Source of the DNA: Chitinophagaceae bacterium
GTDB taxonomy: Bacteria > Bacteroidota > Bacteroidia > Chitinophagales > Chitinophagaceae
Direction: 5' to 3'
Assembly: GCA_947371755.1 (NCBI GenBank)
Contig: CANBQT010000014.1
Coordinates: forward strand, 1 to 59,879
Length of the DNA stretch: 59,879 nt
Below are positions 1 through 7,826 of the stretch, piece by piece. Positions within the stretch are counted from its first letter, which is position 1. Every line of letters begins with the position of its first letter. The position numbers were made by a program, and so were the translations under genes. The notes beneath the pieces are model-generated. The model saw only the letters and a list, made by a program, of their open reading frames with translations. It made no database searches and was not told the DNA's origin.

Positions 1-106
1 ATATTCCTTTTTCTGCAGCAACTACTCTTGCTGGGATATTATTTTTAACCACTGCTTCAACGCATTGAAGTCTAACCCTGTAATTATACTTGATTCGTTT
101 ATTCAT
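1..106 (-). CDS. IS3-family-like transposase OrfA, N-terminal fragment (continues past window)
   Basis: An open frame of 35 codons starts with ATG at 106 and runs off the window without a stop. The protein begins MNKRIKYNYRVRLQCVEAVV, basic and then helical, and continues NNIPARVVAAEKGI, which fits the first helices of the helix-turn-helix DNA-binding domain of IS3-type OrfA proteins. It lies directly inside a candidate IS terminus, which supports the reading. Whether the element is intact cannot be told, because everything downstream is missing. Confidence 0.6.
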   Translation of the reverse strand, partial: MNKRIKYNYRVRLQCVEAVVKNNIPARVVAAEKGI

Positions 107-150
107 AAAAATGCCCCCATTAAGTGTCTAACTTTTTGGGGGCAGTCTAA
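1..150 (-). mobile_element. End of an IS3-family-like insertion sequence, cut by window edge
   Basis: Read on the minus strand, the outer end begins near 150 with TAGACTGCCCCCAAAAAG, which resembles the terminal inverted repeats of IS3-family (IS150-like) elements, and leads into a transposase start at 106. TGCCCCC (112-118) and GGGGGCA (138-144) can pair just upstream of the transposase start; such hairpins are known in some IS elements to limit read-in expression. The other end and any target duplication lie outside the window, so the family call rests on one terminus and 35 codons. Confidence 0.6.
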
Positions 151-183
151 TTCTTCGGGGCTCTTTTTTTATCGTCATTTCCC

Positions 184-191
184 TAGCTTTG
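184..191 (+). promoter_or_regulatory. Bacteroidota -7 promoter box (TAGCTTTG)
   Basis: TAGCTTTG matches the Bacteroidota consensus TAnnTTTG exactly and lies 31 nt before the ATG at 223, between the IS end and the gene. No TTG at a good -33 spacing was found. Confidence 0.5.
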
Positions 192-222
192 CAGAACAAA
201 ATAATTATCCTATTTTTCCACT

Positions 223-1482
223 ATGTCAGAACTGTATATCCTACTATCTATCATTGGCACACTGGTGATGATTGGTTTTTTTGCAGGCTATGAAATTGCA
301 TTCGTAAGCGCTAATAGATTGAGCATAGAACTCAAGAAAAAACAGGGAAAAAAGAGTGGTATCATCCTCTCCAATTTCATGGAGAATCCAGCTAAATTCA
401 TTGGCTCTTGCTTAATTGGATTGAATATCTTTTTGGTGATCTATGGGTTACTTTTCGATGAGTTTCTTAAATCCATTGCATGGAGGCCCATCAATTTTCA
501 AAATGATATTGTTCAGCTCATTGTAGATACACTCATCTCAACGATTGTTGTTTTGATTTTTGGCGAGTTCATTCCTAAGGCTGTTTTCAAAGCAAAAAGT
601 GAACGCTTCTTAAGTTTCTTCTCTTCCATTGCTCAATTCTTTTATACTCTATTTGAGCCAATCGCAACATTGTTTGTAAACATCTCTCAATGGATCTTGA
701 AATATGTTTTCAATTTAAGATTGAATAAAAGTACCGACGCTTTTAACAAAGTTGATCTTGAGCATTTTTTTCAACAAACTAAAGAGCAAGACGAAGACAA
801 TCAGGAACTAAATACCGAATTATTCGAGAATGCATTGAGTTTACCCATGGTGAAAATTCGTCAGTGTCTGGTTCCAAGAACTGAAATTGAAGGAGTTGAT
901 ATCAATTGTTCCATTGAGGATTTAAAATCGCATTTTGTAAGTACACAACTCAGTAAACTGGTAGTGTATGATGAAAATATTGACAATATCATGGGCTATG
1001 TTCATCAGCTCGACCTATTTCAAAAACCGGATTCCGTAAGGTCAATCATGCACCCGATGATGGCAGTTCCAGAAAGTATGAGCGCCACTGATCTTATCAA
1101 TAAATTCACTAAAGCACGCAGAAGCATTGCCTGGGTAGTGGATGAATTTGGAGGCACTGCTGGTATTGTAACAATGGAAGATGTTTTAGAAGAAATCTTT
1201 GGAGAAATACATGACGAATATGATGTGGCTGAGTTTGAAGAAAAACAGCTCACAGAAGACGAGTTTATGTTTAGTGGAAGATTAGAGCTTGACTATCTAA
1301 ATGAAAAGTATAAAATGGATTTTGCAGTAGCAGATTCTGAAACGCTTAGCGGGTTTATTATTAATGCTCATGAAACAATTCCTAAATTAAAGGAAACCAT
1401 TATTATAGGGCATTATAAATTTGATATTGTTGCTGTTAGCGATACCCGAATTGAAATGGTGAAAATGAAAATTTTGAAGTAG
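223..1482 (+). CDS. CNNM/CorC-type membrane protein (DUF21, CBS pair, CorC_HlyC domain)
   Basis: This is a 419-residue member of the hemolysin C/CorC family, inner-membrane proteins implicated in divalent cation transport. An N-terminal DUF21 region (about 1-190) has several hydrophobic helices and GEFIPKA at 114-120. A CBS pair (about 215-335) contains VPRTEIEGV and the hallmark DEFGGTAGIVTMEDVLEEI near 307. A C-terminal CorC_HlyC domain follows (about 345-419). Bacteroidota have several paralogues of this architecture, including the gliding-associated GldE; nothing here identifies which paralogue this is. The gene appears transcribed alone from the TAGCTTTG box at 184, just beyond the IS end. 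Confidence 0.88.
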   Translation: MSELYILLSIIGTLVMIGFFAGYEIAFVSANRLSIELKKKQGKKSGIILSNFMENPAKFIGSCLIGLNIFLVIYGLLFDEFLKSIAWRPINFQNDIVQLIVDTLISTIVVLIFGEFIPKAVFKAKSERFLSFFSSIAQFFYTLFEPIATLFVNISQWILKYVFNLRLNKSTDAFNKVDLEHFFQQTKEQDEDNQELNTELFENALSLPMVKIRQCLVPRTEIEGVDINCSIEDLKSHFVSTQLSKLVVYDENIDNIMGYVHQLDLFQKPDSVRSIMHPMMAVPESMSATDLINKFTKARRSIAWVVDEFGGTAGIVTMEDVLEEIFGEIHDEYDVAEFEEKQLTEDEFMFSGRLELDYLNEKYKMDFAVADSETLSGFIINAHETIPKLKETIIIGHYKFDIVAVSDTRIEMVKMKILK

Positions 1483-1538
1483 CAGTTGTTTAATCGGTTT
1501 TCATAAGTAATACCCCTTACAATTTAAAAACATTCATT

Positions 1539-1994
1539 ATGTCATACGCATTCGACATTACTAAACCTATTGCCATCGGTAGTGACCATGCAGGTTTAGA
1601 ATATAAAGCTCAATTGGTTCAATGGCTTAAAGAAAAAGGTTTCCAGGTAAATGATCTGGGTACTTATACTGCCGATTCAGTAGATTATCCCGATTATGCT
1701 CATGCTGTATCTACTTCAGTTGAAAAAGGAGAATCTGCATTTGGCGTTCTTTTATGCGGTTCAGCCAATGGGGTTGCTATCACCGCTAATAAACATCCTA
1801 ACATTCGCGCGGGGCTTTGCTGGCAGAATGATGTTGCATTACTGGTTAGGCAGCATAATGATGCCAATATCCTTTGTATTCCTGCACGCTTTGTATCTTA
1901 TTTCGTTGCGTTACAAATGTTAGAAACCTTTATGAATACTGCTTTTGAAGGCGGCAGACACGCTACTAGAGTAAATAAAATTTCTTGCTCCTAA
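1539..1994 (+). CDS. rpiB: Ribose-5-phosphate isomerase B
   Basis: The product interconverts ribose 5-phosphate and ribulose 5-phosphate in the non-oxidative pentose phosphate pathway. Its 151 residues match the RpiB/LacAB family length. Visible motifs are GSDHAGLEYK (14-23), LLCGSANGVAITANK (71-85) with the catalytic Cys73, RQHNDAN (104-110) and the C-terminal GGRHATRVNKI (138-148). It follows the CNNM gene after 56 nt and precedes the M28 peptidase by 16 nt, so it probably shares a transcript with the latter. The whole family pattern is present. Confidence 0.93.
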   Translation: MSYAFDITKPIAIGSDHAGLEYKAQLVQWLKEKGFQVNDLGTYTADSVDYPDYAHAVSTSVEKGESAFGVLLCGSANGVAITANKHPNIRAGLCWQNDVALLVRQHNDANILCIPARFVSYFVALQMLETFMNTAFEGGRHATRVNKISCS

Positions 1995-2010
1995 ATAAAA
2001 AATAAACACG

Positions 2011-3561
2011 ATGATGAAAAAGTTAATTCTATGCTGCCTGCCTTTGTTTGGAACGATGGCTTTTGTTCATGCTCAAACGGATGTGGCAAAATTTGGTGCT
2101 ATCATAAACCAAGAAAATTTAAAACAAAAACTATCGATCATTGCTTCTGCAGAAATGGAAGGAAGAGAGACAGCTTCTCCTGGTCAAAAAAAGGCAGCTG
2201 CTTATATCGAATCTGAATTTAAAAGGATGGGACTTAAGCCCGGCAATGGCGATAGCTACCAACAATTATATCCCGTTTTTCAGGATGTTATTACTGAGAA
2301 AAAGTTTTCCGTAAATGGTCGTTCTTTTACATGGGATCAGGACTTTAATTTCAATTTACAAGTTGTTTCAAGTGGCGATTTCAGTTTTGATAACGTTGTC
2401 TTTGCCGGTTATGGTATCATTGATTCAACACATCAAATGAATGATTATGCAAACCTGGATGTTAAAGGCAAATTGGTGATTGTATTGGAAGGTGTACCAG
2501 AAGGCATGAGCTTGCCTACACAAGGCGGCATGCGTGCAATGATTGCTAATCCGGGTTCAACTTATTCAAAGATGAAAGTGGCAATGGCTAAAGGTGCATC
2601 AGGATTATTTTATATCAGCGCTAATTTTCCTGTAAAAACCGCCTCTCCTACTAAAGGAAATATGTATCTGAAACGCAATGCCTTCACTGGTTTCGTAACG
2701 GGTAATATATCTACTGAAATCGCAACAGCTTTAACCGGTCGCTCCGAGATCCTGAGCATCAGCCAAATTAAGCTATTGAAGAAAAAAGAGTATGTCTCTG
2801 AAACGAAAATTGCTGTTACTAAAACCACTGAGAACTTAGAAAGCAGTAACGTTATTGCAATCCTTCCTGGGACCGATAAAAAAGACGAGTACCTAATGCT
2901 AACTGGCCACTACGACCATTTAGGAATGAGGGGATCTGATATTTATTATGGAGCTGATGATGATGGTTCAGGAACAGTGGGTGTGATGCAAATGGCTGAA
3001 GCATTTACTGCTGCTGCAAAAAAAGGGAAAGGCCCACGCAGAAATGTTGTGTTTATGACAGTTAGTGGTGAAGAAAAAGGATTATGGGGTTCTGATTATT
3101 ATTCTGAACATCCTATCTATCCCATGGATAAAACAACTGCCGATCTAAATACTGATATGGTGGGAAGAATTGATACAGAAAGAATGACTGCCGATTCTGC
3201 AAACACTGTTTATGTAATTGGACACGATAAATTAAGTTCAGAATTACAAGGCATCAACGAAACTGCAAATGCTCAATCTAGTAATTTAGTTTTGGATTAT
3301 AAATACGATGACCCTGCAGACAAGAATAATATTTATTACAGAAGTGACCATTACAATTTTGCAAAAAAAGGTGTGCCAATTTTATTTTTCTATGATGGTA
3401 TGCTTCAAGCAGACTATCATAAACCAACCGACACCATCGACAAAATAAATTTCGATCTGATGCAAAAGCGTGTATTGATGATCTTCTATACAGCATGGGA
3501 AATTGCGAATAGAGACAATATGTTGAAGAGAGATATGAAGTTGAATATGCCTAGCAGATAA
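2011..3561 (+). CDS. Secreted M28-family metallopeptidase with PA domain
   Basis: The protein has 516 residues with a signal peptide at 1-22 (cut after VHAQ). An inserted PA-like region (about 120-230) precedes a di-zinc M28 aminopeptidase core. Likely zinc ligands and catalytic residues are His300 in GHYDH, Asp316 in GADDDGSG, Glu354/355 in SGEEKGLWG, Asp382 in NTDMVGR and His457 in RSDHYNF. The family releases N-terminal amino acids from peptides, here probably in the periplasm or outside the cell. The start is a double ATG, and the Lys pair of the signal follows at once. The substrate is unknown. Confidence 0.9.
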   Translation: MMKKLILCCLPLFGTMAFVHAQTDVAKFGAIINQENLKQKLSIIASAEMEGRETASPGQKKAAAYIESEFKRMGLKPGNGDSYQQLYPVFQDVITEKKFSVNGRSFTWDQDFNFNLQVVSSGDFSFDNVVFAGYGIIDSTHQMNDYANLDVKGKLVIVLEGVPEGMSLPTQGGMRAMIANPGSTYSKMKVAMAKGASGLFYISANFPVKTASPTKGNMYLKRNAFTGFVTGNISTEIATALTGRSEILSISQIKLLKKKEYVSETKIAVTKTTENLESSNVIAILPGTDKKDEYLMLTGHYDHLGMRGSDIYYGADDDGSGTVGVMQMAEAFTAAAKKGKGPRRNVVFMTVSGEEKGLWGSDYYSEHPIYPMDKTTADLNTDMVGRIDTERMTADSANTVYVIGHDKLSSELQGINETANAQSSNLVLDYKYDDPADKNNIYYRSDHYNFAKKGVPILFFYDGMLQADYHKPTDTIDKINFDLMQKRVLMIFYTAWEIANRDNMLKRDMKLNMPSR

Positions 3562-3570
3562 AATTAAAAT

Positions 3571-3605
3571 GTAAAAAGTAAAAAGTAAAAAGTAAAAAGT
3601 AAAAA
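3571..3605 (+). repeat. Five tandem GTAAAAA heptamers
   Basis: Five exact GTAAAAA units lie directly behind the peptidase gene. The same heptamer, with G/T variation at position 1, recurs at 10894, 18960, 32054 and, inverted, at 3802. Here it forms the left part of a composite with the palindrome at 3641. Confidence 0.9.
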
Positions 3606-3640
3606 GGTAGGAGAAATGTCTAGATGATATTAAATAGGTT

Positions 3641-3720
3641 TCCCCTCCATCGCATGCGATGGAGGGGATGCTGATGCCGGACTCGGCATACAGCTGGGGT
3701 GGTTGACGAATTTCAGAAAA
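3641..3720 (+). repeat. GC-rich palindrome element, copy 1
   Basis: A perfect 28-bp palindrome (3641-3668; arm TCCCCTCCATCGCA) is followed by a short internal inverted repeat (TGCCG/CGGCA) and the box GGGGTGGTTGA ending near 3706, then a CAGAAAA tail. A 26-bp copy of the palindrome with the same downstream box occurs at 10946. It looks like a REP/BIME-type dispersed element, AT-rich outside and GC-rich inside. Confidence 0.85.
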
Positions 3721-3742
3721 TCATATTCAAACAATCTACTAT

Positions 3743-3778
3743 AAAAAAAGTGCGGTCCATATGAACCGCACTTTTTTT
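3743..3778. terminator. Bidirectional terminator hairpin
   Basis: The stem AGTGCGGT/ACCGCACT with an 8-nt loop is flanked by seven A on the left and seven T on the right. It can therefore stop transcription of both the peptidase gene (+) and the deoxyhypusine-synthase-like gene (-), which converge here. Confidence 0.85.
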
Positions 3779-3801
3779 ATACAAATGCAAAACCATTTTG
3801 C

Positions 3802-3822
3802 TTTTTACTTTTTACTTTTTAC
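3802..3822 (-). repeat. Inverted heptamer tract (TTTTTAC x3)
   Basis: Three TTTTTAC units are the reverse complement of the GTAAAAA array at 3571. They lie just behind the stop codon of the minus-strand gene. Confidence 0.85.
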
Positions 3823-3827
3823 TTTTT

Positions 3828-4802
3828 TTACCATCCTAACAAGTAAGCAAATATCAGAGGAACAACTATCGTGGCATCACTCTCAACGATGTATTTAGGG
3901 GTATGAATATCTAATTTACCCCAGGTAATCTTTTCATTAGGTACAGCACCTGAGTATGAACCATAGGATGTGGTTGAATCACTAACCTGGCAGAAGTAAC
4001 TCCAGAATGGAACATCATGCCACTCCAGATCTTGATACATCATTGGAACCACGCAAATTGGGAAGTCACCAGCAATGCCTCCTCCTACCTGGAAGAAACC
4101 AACACCTTTACCCCCACTATTAGCACGGTACCATTCTGTTAACCAAACCATATACTCGATACCGCTTTTCACTGTGCTGGCTTTCAATTCGTTTTTGATC
4201 ACATAGCTGGCGAAAATATTACCCGTGGTACTATCTTCCCATCCTGGCACTACAATCGGCAGGTTTTTTTCAGCAGCAGCGATGATCCAGCTATTCTTTG
4301 GATCGATCTCATAGTATTGCTCCAGTTCTCCAGATAATACTGTTTTGTACAAAAACTCATGAGGAAAATAACGTTCTCCACTTGCTTCAGCATCTTTCCA
4401 CTGTTTTACGAGGTGCTTCTGCAATCTGCGGAAAGCTTCTTCTTCAGGGATACAGGTATCGGTAACTCGATTGTAATGATTTTCTAACAGATCCCACTCG
4501 TCCTGAGGGGTTAAGTCGCGATAATTGGGCACACGTTTATAATGACTATGTGCCACCAAATTCATCACATCTTCTTCCAAGTTCGCACCCGTACAGCTGA
4601 TGATTGCAATTTTGTCCTGGCGAATCATTTCAGCCAGGCTGATTCCTAACTCTGCAGTACTCATAGCACCAGCCAAACTCACTAACATCTTGCCTCCGTC
4701 TAATAAATGGGTCTCATATCCTTTTGCAGCATCCACCAATGCAGCTGCATTAAAATGGCGGTAATGGTGTTGTATAAACTGCGAAACTGGTCCTTTACTC
4801 AT
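3828..4802 (-). CDS. Deoxyhypusine synthase family protein
   Basis: The 324-residue protein belongs to the deoxyhypusine synthase family (NAD-dependent transfer of an aminobutyl group from spermidine). SGAVPNEKITWGKLD near 282-298 retains the WGK signature, with Lys296 in the place of the catalytic lysine of the eukaryotic enzyme. GGGIAGDF is likely part of the NAD site. Bacteria lack the eIF5A substrate, so the true acceptor is unknown; a polyamine such as putrescine (homospermidine synthase-like activity) is one possibility. A perfect -7 box TACTTTTG lies at 4844-4837, 35 nt before the ATG. It is divergent from the glycosyltransferase operon. Confidence 0.85.
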   Translation of the reverse strand: MSKGPVSQFIQHHYRHFNAAALVDAAKGYETHLLDGGKMLVSLAGAMSTAELGISLAEMIRQDKIAIISCTGANLEEDVMNLVAHSHYKRVPNYRDLTPQDEWDLLENHYNRVTDTCIPEEEAFRRLQKHLVKQWKDAEASGERYFPHEFLYKTVLSGELEQYYEIDPKNSWIIAAAEKNLPIVVPGWEDSTTGNIFASYVIKNELKASTVKSGIEYMVWLTEWYRANSGGKGVGFFQVGGGIAGDFPICVVPMMYQDLEWHDVPFWSYFCQVSDSTTSYGSYSGAVPNEKITWGKLDIHTPKYIVESDATIVVPLIFAYLLGW

Positions 4803-4836
4803 ATCCTCTTTTTTAAATGATTAATTCAATCGAGCG

Positions 4837-4844
4837 CAAAAGTA
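4837..4844 (-). promoter_or_regulatory. Bacteroidota -7 promoter box (TACTTTTG)
   Basis: An exact TAnnTTTG match on the minus strand, 34 nt upstream of the ATG at 4802. No convincing -33 TTG was seen. Confidence 0.5.
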
Positions 4845-4913
4845 ATTTTTTTGTGCGGTTTTACAGAAACTTACGAAATAATGAATATTAATTTTCTATT
4901 TCAATTACTCACC

Positions 4914-4921
4914 TATTTTTG
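4914..4921 (+). promoter_or_regulatory. Bacteroidota -7 promoter box (TATTTTTG)
   Basis: An exact TAnnTTTG match 21 nt before the ATG at 4943. The TTG inside this box is in frame with the gene and can be mistaken for its start codon. Confidence 0.5.
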
Positions 4922-4942
4922 TATTTGGCTATCTATTCAATT

Positions 4943-6121
4943 ATGCAATTTCTCTTTAAAGATATCAAATTAGGAAAATGGAGCATTCCTTTGCCCGCTT
5001 TCCTCTGGTTTGCGCTCGCCGCCCTAGCTGCCTGCCTAGAAATGAGCCGGGGACTAGCTGATATCAATAATTTTTTAATATATAAGAACGTTTTCTGGCA
5101 TAGTATTCACCAGCAAAATTTGTATTTAGCCTATCCGCAAGATCATGCAGATATGAATCATTATGGTCCTTTTTTTAGCTTGATCATTGCACCCTTTGCC
5201 TTAATGCCTACTTTATTGGGTTGCTTCATCTGGTGTTTAATAAATGCTTGGGTTTTGTTTTATGCCATCGGTCATTTACCAATCAGCGAACGCAACAAGC
5301 ATATCATCTTATTGATTGGCATGATTGAAATGATGACCGCTACTCATAGTGTTCAATTCAACACTATGCTAACTGGATGGATCTTATTGAGTTTCGTGTT
5401 TACAGAAAGAAAACAGGAAGTTCTCGCTACACTATTTATTGTGGCAGGTTTTTATGTGAAAATTTATGGGATTGTTGGAGTAGCATTCTTTTTCTTCTCA
5501 GATAACAAACTACGCTTCTTCCTAAGCTTTATTGGCTGGAGTATTTTATTTTTTTGTTTACCGATGTTTCTCTCTTCCCCATCATTTGTGATACAATCAT
5601 ATCAAGACTGGGCTCATTCTCTTGTTGAAAAAAATGCTACTAATATTATTATTGAAACGGTTGGCATGCAGGATATTTCATTAATGGGAATGGTAAGGCG
5701 TATTTTCCAAATTGGTCATCTACCTAATTATTGGTTTACAGCACCTGCGGCTATTTTATACTTTTTGCCATTCCTGAGAAAGGATCAATTTGGTTATTTA
5801 AATTTCAGGCTATCCTATTTAGCATTGGCATTAATTGGTGTGGTAATATTTAGTTCTTCCGCAGAATCGCCTACCTATATTATTGCAGTAATTGGCCTAG
5901 CCATCTGGTATGTAATCCAGCAACAACCAAGATCCTTCTTCCCGATCTTATTATTGATTATTTCTTTTTTATTAACGATCCTCTCTCCTACGGATCTAGT
6001 TCCAAGAAACATCAGAGAGCTAATTGTTCATTACTCATTGAAAGCTTTACCTTGCAGTATTATTTGGGTTGTAATAGTATATCAATTACTTAGAAATAAT
6101 TTTAGAAATACGATTTCATGA
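4943..6121 (+). CDS. GT87-like (DUF2029) integral membrane glycosyltransferase
   Basis: The 392-residue polytopic membrane protein has about ten hydrophobic segments and is of the DUF2029/GT87 type. Members use polyprenyl-phosphate-linked sugars on the outer face of the inner membrane. Recognisable parts are HYGPFFSLIIAPFALMP, LLGCFIWCLINAW and the C-terminal run of helices. I chose the ATG at 4943 rather than the in-frame TTG at 4919, because that TTG lies inside the -7 box. The stop overlaps the next gene's ATG by 4 nt (ATGA), so the two are translationally coupled. Confidence 0.75.
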   Translation: MQFLFKDIKLGKWSIPLPAFLWFALAALAACLEMSRGLADINNFLIYKNVFWHSIHQQNLYLAYPQDHADMNHYGPFFSLIIAPFALMPTLLGCFIWCLINAWVLFYAIGHLPISERNKHIILLIGMIEMMTATHSVQFNTMLTGWILLSFVFTERKQEVLATLFIVAGFYVKIYGIVGVAFFFFSDNKLRFFLSFIGWSILFFCLPMFLSSPSFVIQSYQDWAHSLVEKNATNIIIETVGMQDISLMGMVRRIFQIGHLPNYWFTAPAAILYFLPFLRKDQFGYLNFRLSYLALALIGVVIFSSSAESPTYIIAVIGLAIWYVIQQQPRSFFPILLLIISFLLTILSPTDLVPRNIRELIVHYSLKALPCSIIWVVIVYQLLRNNFRNTIS

Positions 6122-7044
6122 ACAAGAAAATTTCTATTATCATTCCAGTTTGCAATGAACAGGACAATATTTTTGTTTTGGTAGAATCTCTTGAGAAATC
6201 TATTACACCATTAGGCTATCATTTTAATGTAATTTTTGTTGATGATGGCAGTTCAGATGACACATTAGCCATTATCAAACTTAGAGCCAGCATTGATACT
6301 AAAATTAAATACATTGCTCTATCTAGAAATTTTGGTCAACAAAACGCTTTAAAAGCTGGCCTAGATATGGCGGATGGGGATGCTGTAATTATGATGGATG
6401 GCGACATGCAACATCCTCCAGAATTAATTCCTATGATGATTCAAGAATGGGAAAATGGTAATGAAGTTGTTTATACTATTCGAAAAGACCACAAAGAAAT
6501 ACCCTTACTGAAACGTACTACTTCAAACATGTTTTACAATTTGATCAATAACTTGTCTGATATTGAACTTGAACAGGGCGTTGCAGATTTCAGATTATTA
6601 GATAAAAAAATAGTAGCGCTTTTTAAAGAATTCAAAGAAACAGACTTGTTTTTAAGGGGCCTCATAAAATGGATTGGATTTAAACAGTCTGGAATAGAAT
6701 ATGAACCTGCTATTAGATTTAAGGGGCAATCTAAATACACGCTTAAAAGAATGTTGCGATTTGCTTTACAAGGCATCACTTCATTTAGCACAAAACCATT
6801 ATATATAGCTACATACCTTGGTTTTACATTTTCATTAATTTCATTATTATATATTCCTTACATCGGTTATAGCTATTATTTTGGGCATGCTATTTCAGGA
6901 TGGACCTCTATAATTGCAACAATCGCATTTTTTGGGGGATTACAATTAATGATTCTTGGCATTATTGGATTATACCTCGGTAAACTATTTGTACAAAGTA
7001 AAAATAGACCCCACTATATCGTTAAAGAATCAAATCTATTATGA
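6118..7044 (+). CDS. GT2 glycosyltransferase, polyprenyl-phosphate type (DPM1/GtrB-like)
   Basis: The 308-residue enzyme has an N-terminal GT-A domain. DDGSSDDTL binds the nucleotide sugar, MDGDMQHPPELIP carries the metal-binding DxD-type site, and QGVADFRLLDK is the acceptor-region motif. Two C-terminal membrane helices (about 225-300) give the GtrB/ArnC layout. Such enzymes charge undecaprenyl phosphate with a sugar on the cytoplasmic side, a natural donor for the GT87-like enzyme encoded just before it. It overlaps both neighbours by 4 nt. The sugar is not predictable. Confidence 0.88.
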   Translation: MNKKISIIIPVCNEQDNIFVLVESLEKSITPLGYHFNVIFVDDGSSDDTLAIIKLRASIDTKIKYIALSRNFGQQNALKAGLDMADGDAVIMMDGDMQHPPELIPMMIQEWENGNEVVYTIRKDHKEIPLLKRTTSNMFYNLINNLSDIELEQGVADFRLLDKKIVALFKEFKETDLFLRGLIKWIGFKQSGIEYEPAIRFKGQSKYTLKRMLRFALQGITSFSTKPLYIATYLGFTFSLISLLYIPYIGYSYYFGHAISGWTSIIATIAFFGGLQLMILGIIGLYLGKLFVQSKNRPHYIVKESNLL

Positions 7045-7826
7045 GACCGCAAGTACTGATCAGTTTCGATGTGGAGGAATTTGATATGCCACTCGACTAT
7101 CAATGCAATATTTCAATAGAACAACAACTAAAACTAGGGAAAGAGGGGTTAGACACTGTGATGCCTCTGATTGATACACACGCAATCACAACTACACTTT
7201 TTACTACTGCTAATTTTGCAAATCACTTTCCAGAAAGTATCCGAAAGCATGCAGTAAATCATGAAATTGCATCCCATACTTTTTATCACTCACATTTTAC
7301 AAACCAACACTTACTCGAATCAAAAATGGCACTGGAAAAAATAAGTGGGCAAAAAATAACAGGACTTCGAATGCCACGCATGCGTTCGGTAGATATGACA
7401 GAAGTAATAAAAGCAGGTTACGAATACGATTCATCCATCAACCCAACCTGGATTCCGGGAAAATATAATAACCTACATCTTTCAAGAACAATCTATCAAG
7501 ACCAGGGCATGACAAGGATTCCTGCTTCTGTTTCACCTAATCTTCGGATACCTTTATTCTGGCTGAGTTTCAAGAACTTTCCCTATAGCTATTTTAAACA
7601 ATTGACTATACAAACGCTCGAAAAAGATGGGTATGTTTGTCTTTATTTTCATCCCTGGGAATTCATCGATATCAATAAGTTAGGCTTACCTGCATTCACT
7701 CGAAAATTATGTGGAGAACCACTGCTCGAAAGACTAGACCAATTGATAGTAGACTTAAAATTAAAAGGTTACGAATTTTCTACAATTAGAAATTTTTTAT
7801 CAGTAAATAATATGAACAATGAATAA
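7041..7826 (+). CDS. Polysaccharide deacetylase (NodB-like) family protein
   Basis: The 261-residue protein starts with the catalytic-base/metal segment SFDVEEFDMP and has the metal-binding HEIASHTFYHSHF motif of the NodB homology domain. The C-terminal YFHPWEF is typical of the surface-polysaccharide-associated subgroup. It probably removes N- or O-acetyl groups from a lipid-linked or exported glycan. There is no clear signal peptide, so the site of action is uncertain. The start overlaps the preceding gene by 4 nt and its end overlaps the next by 8 nt, which places it firmly in the operon. Confidence 0.83.
   Translation: MRPQVLISFDVEEFDMPLDYQCNISIEQQLKLGKEGLDTVMPLIDTHAITTTLFTTANFANHFPESIRKHAVNHEIASHTFYHSHFTNQHLLESKMALEKISGQKITGLRMPRMRSVDMTEVIKAGYEYDSSINPTWIPGKYNNLHLSRTIYQDQGMTRIPASVSPNLRIPLFWLSFKNFPYSYFKQLTIQTLEKDGYVCLYFHPWEFIDINKLGLPAFTRKLCGEPLLERLDQLIVDLKLKGYEFSTIRNFLSVNNMNNE

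Noticed and set aside
65..268. 67-codon plus-strand frame across the IS end and the start of the CNNM gene
   Set aside because: It crosses the IS terminus, has no family features and overlaps the real start at 223.
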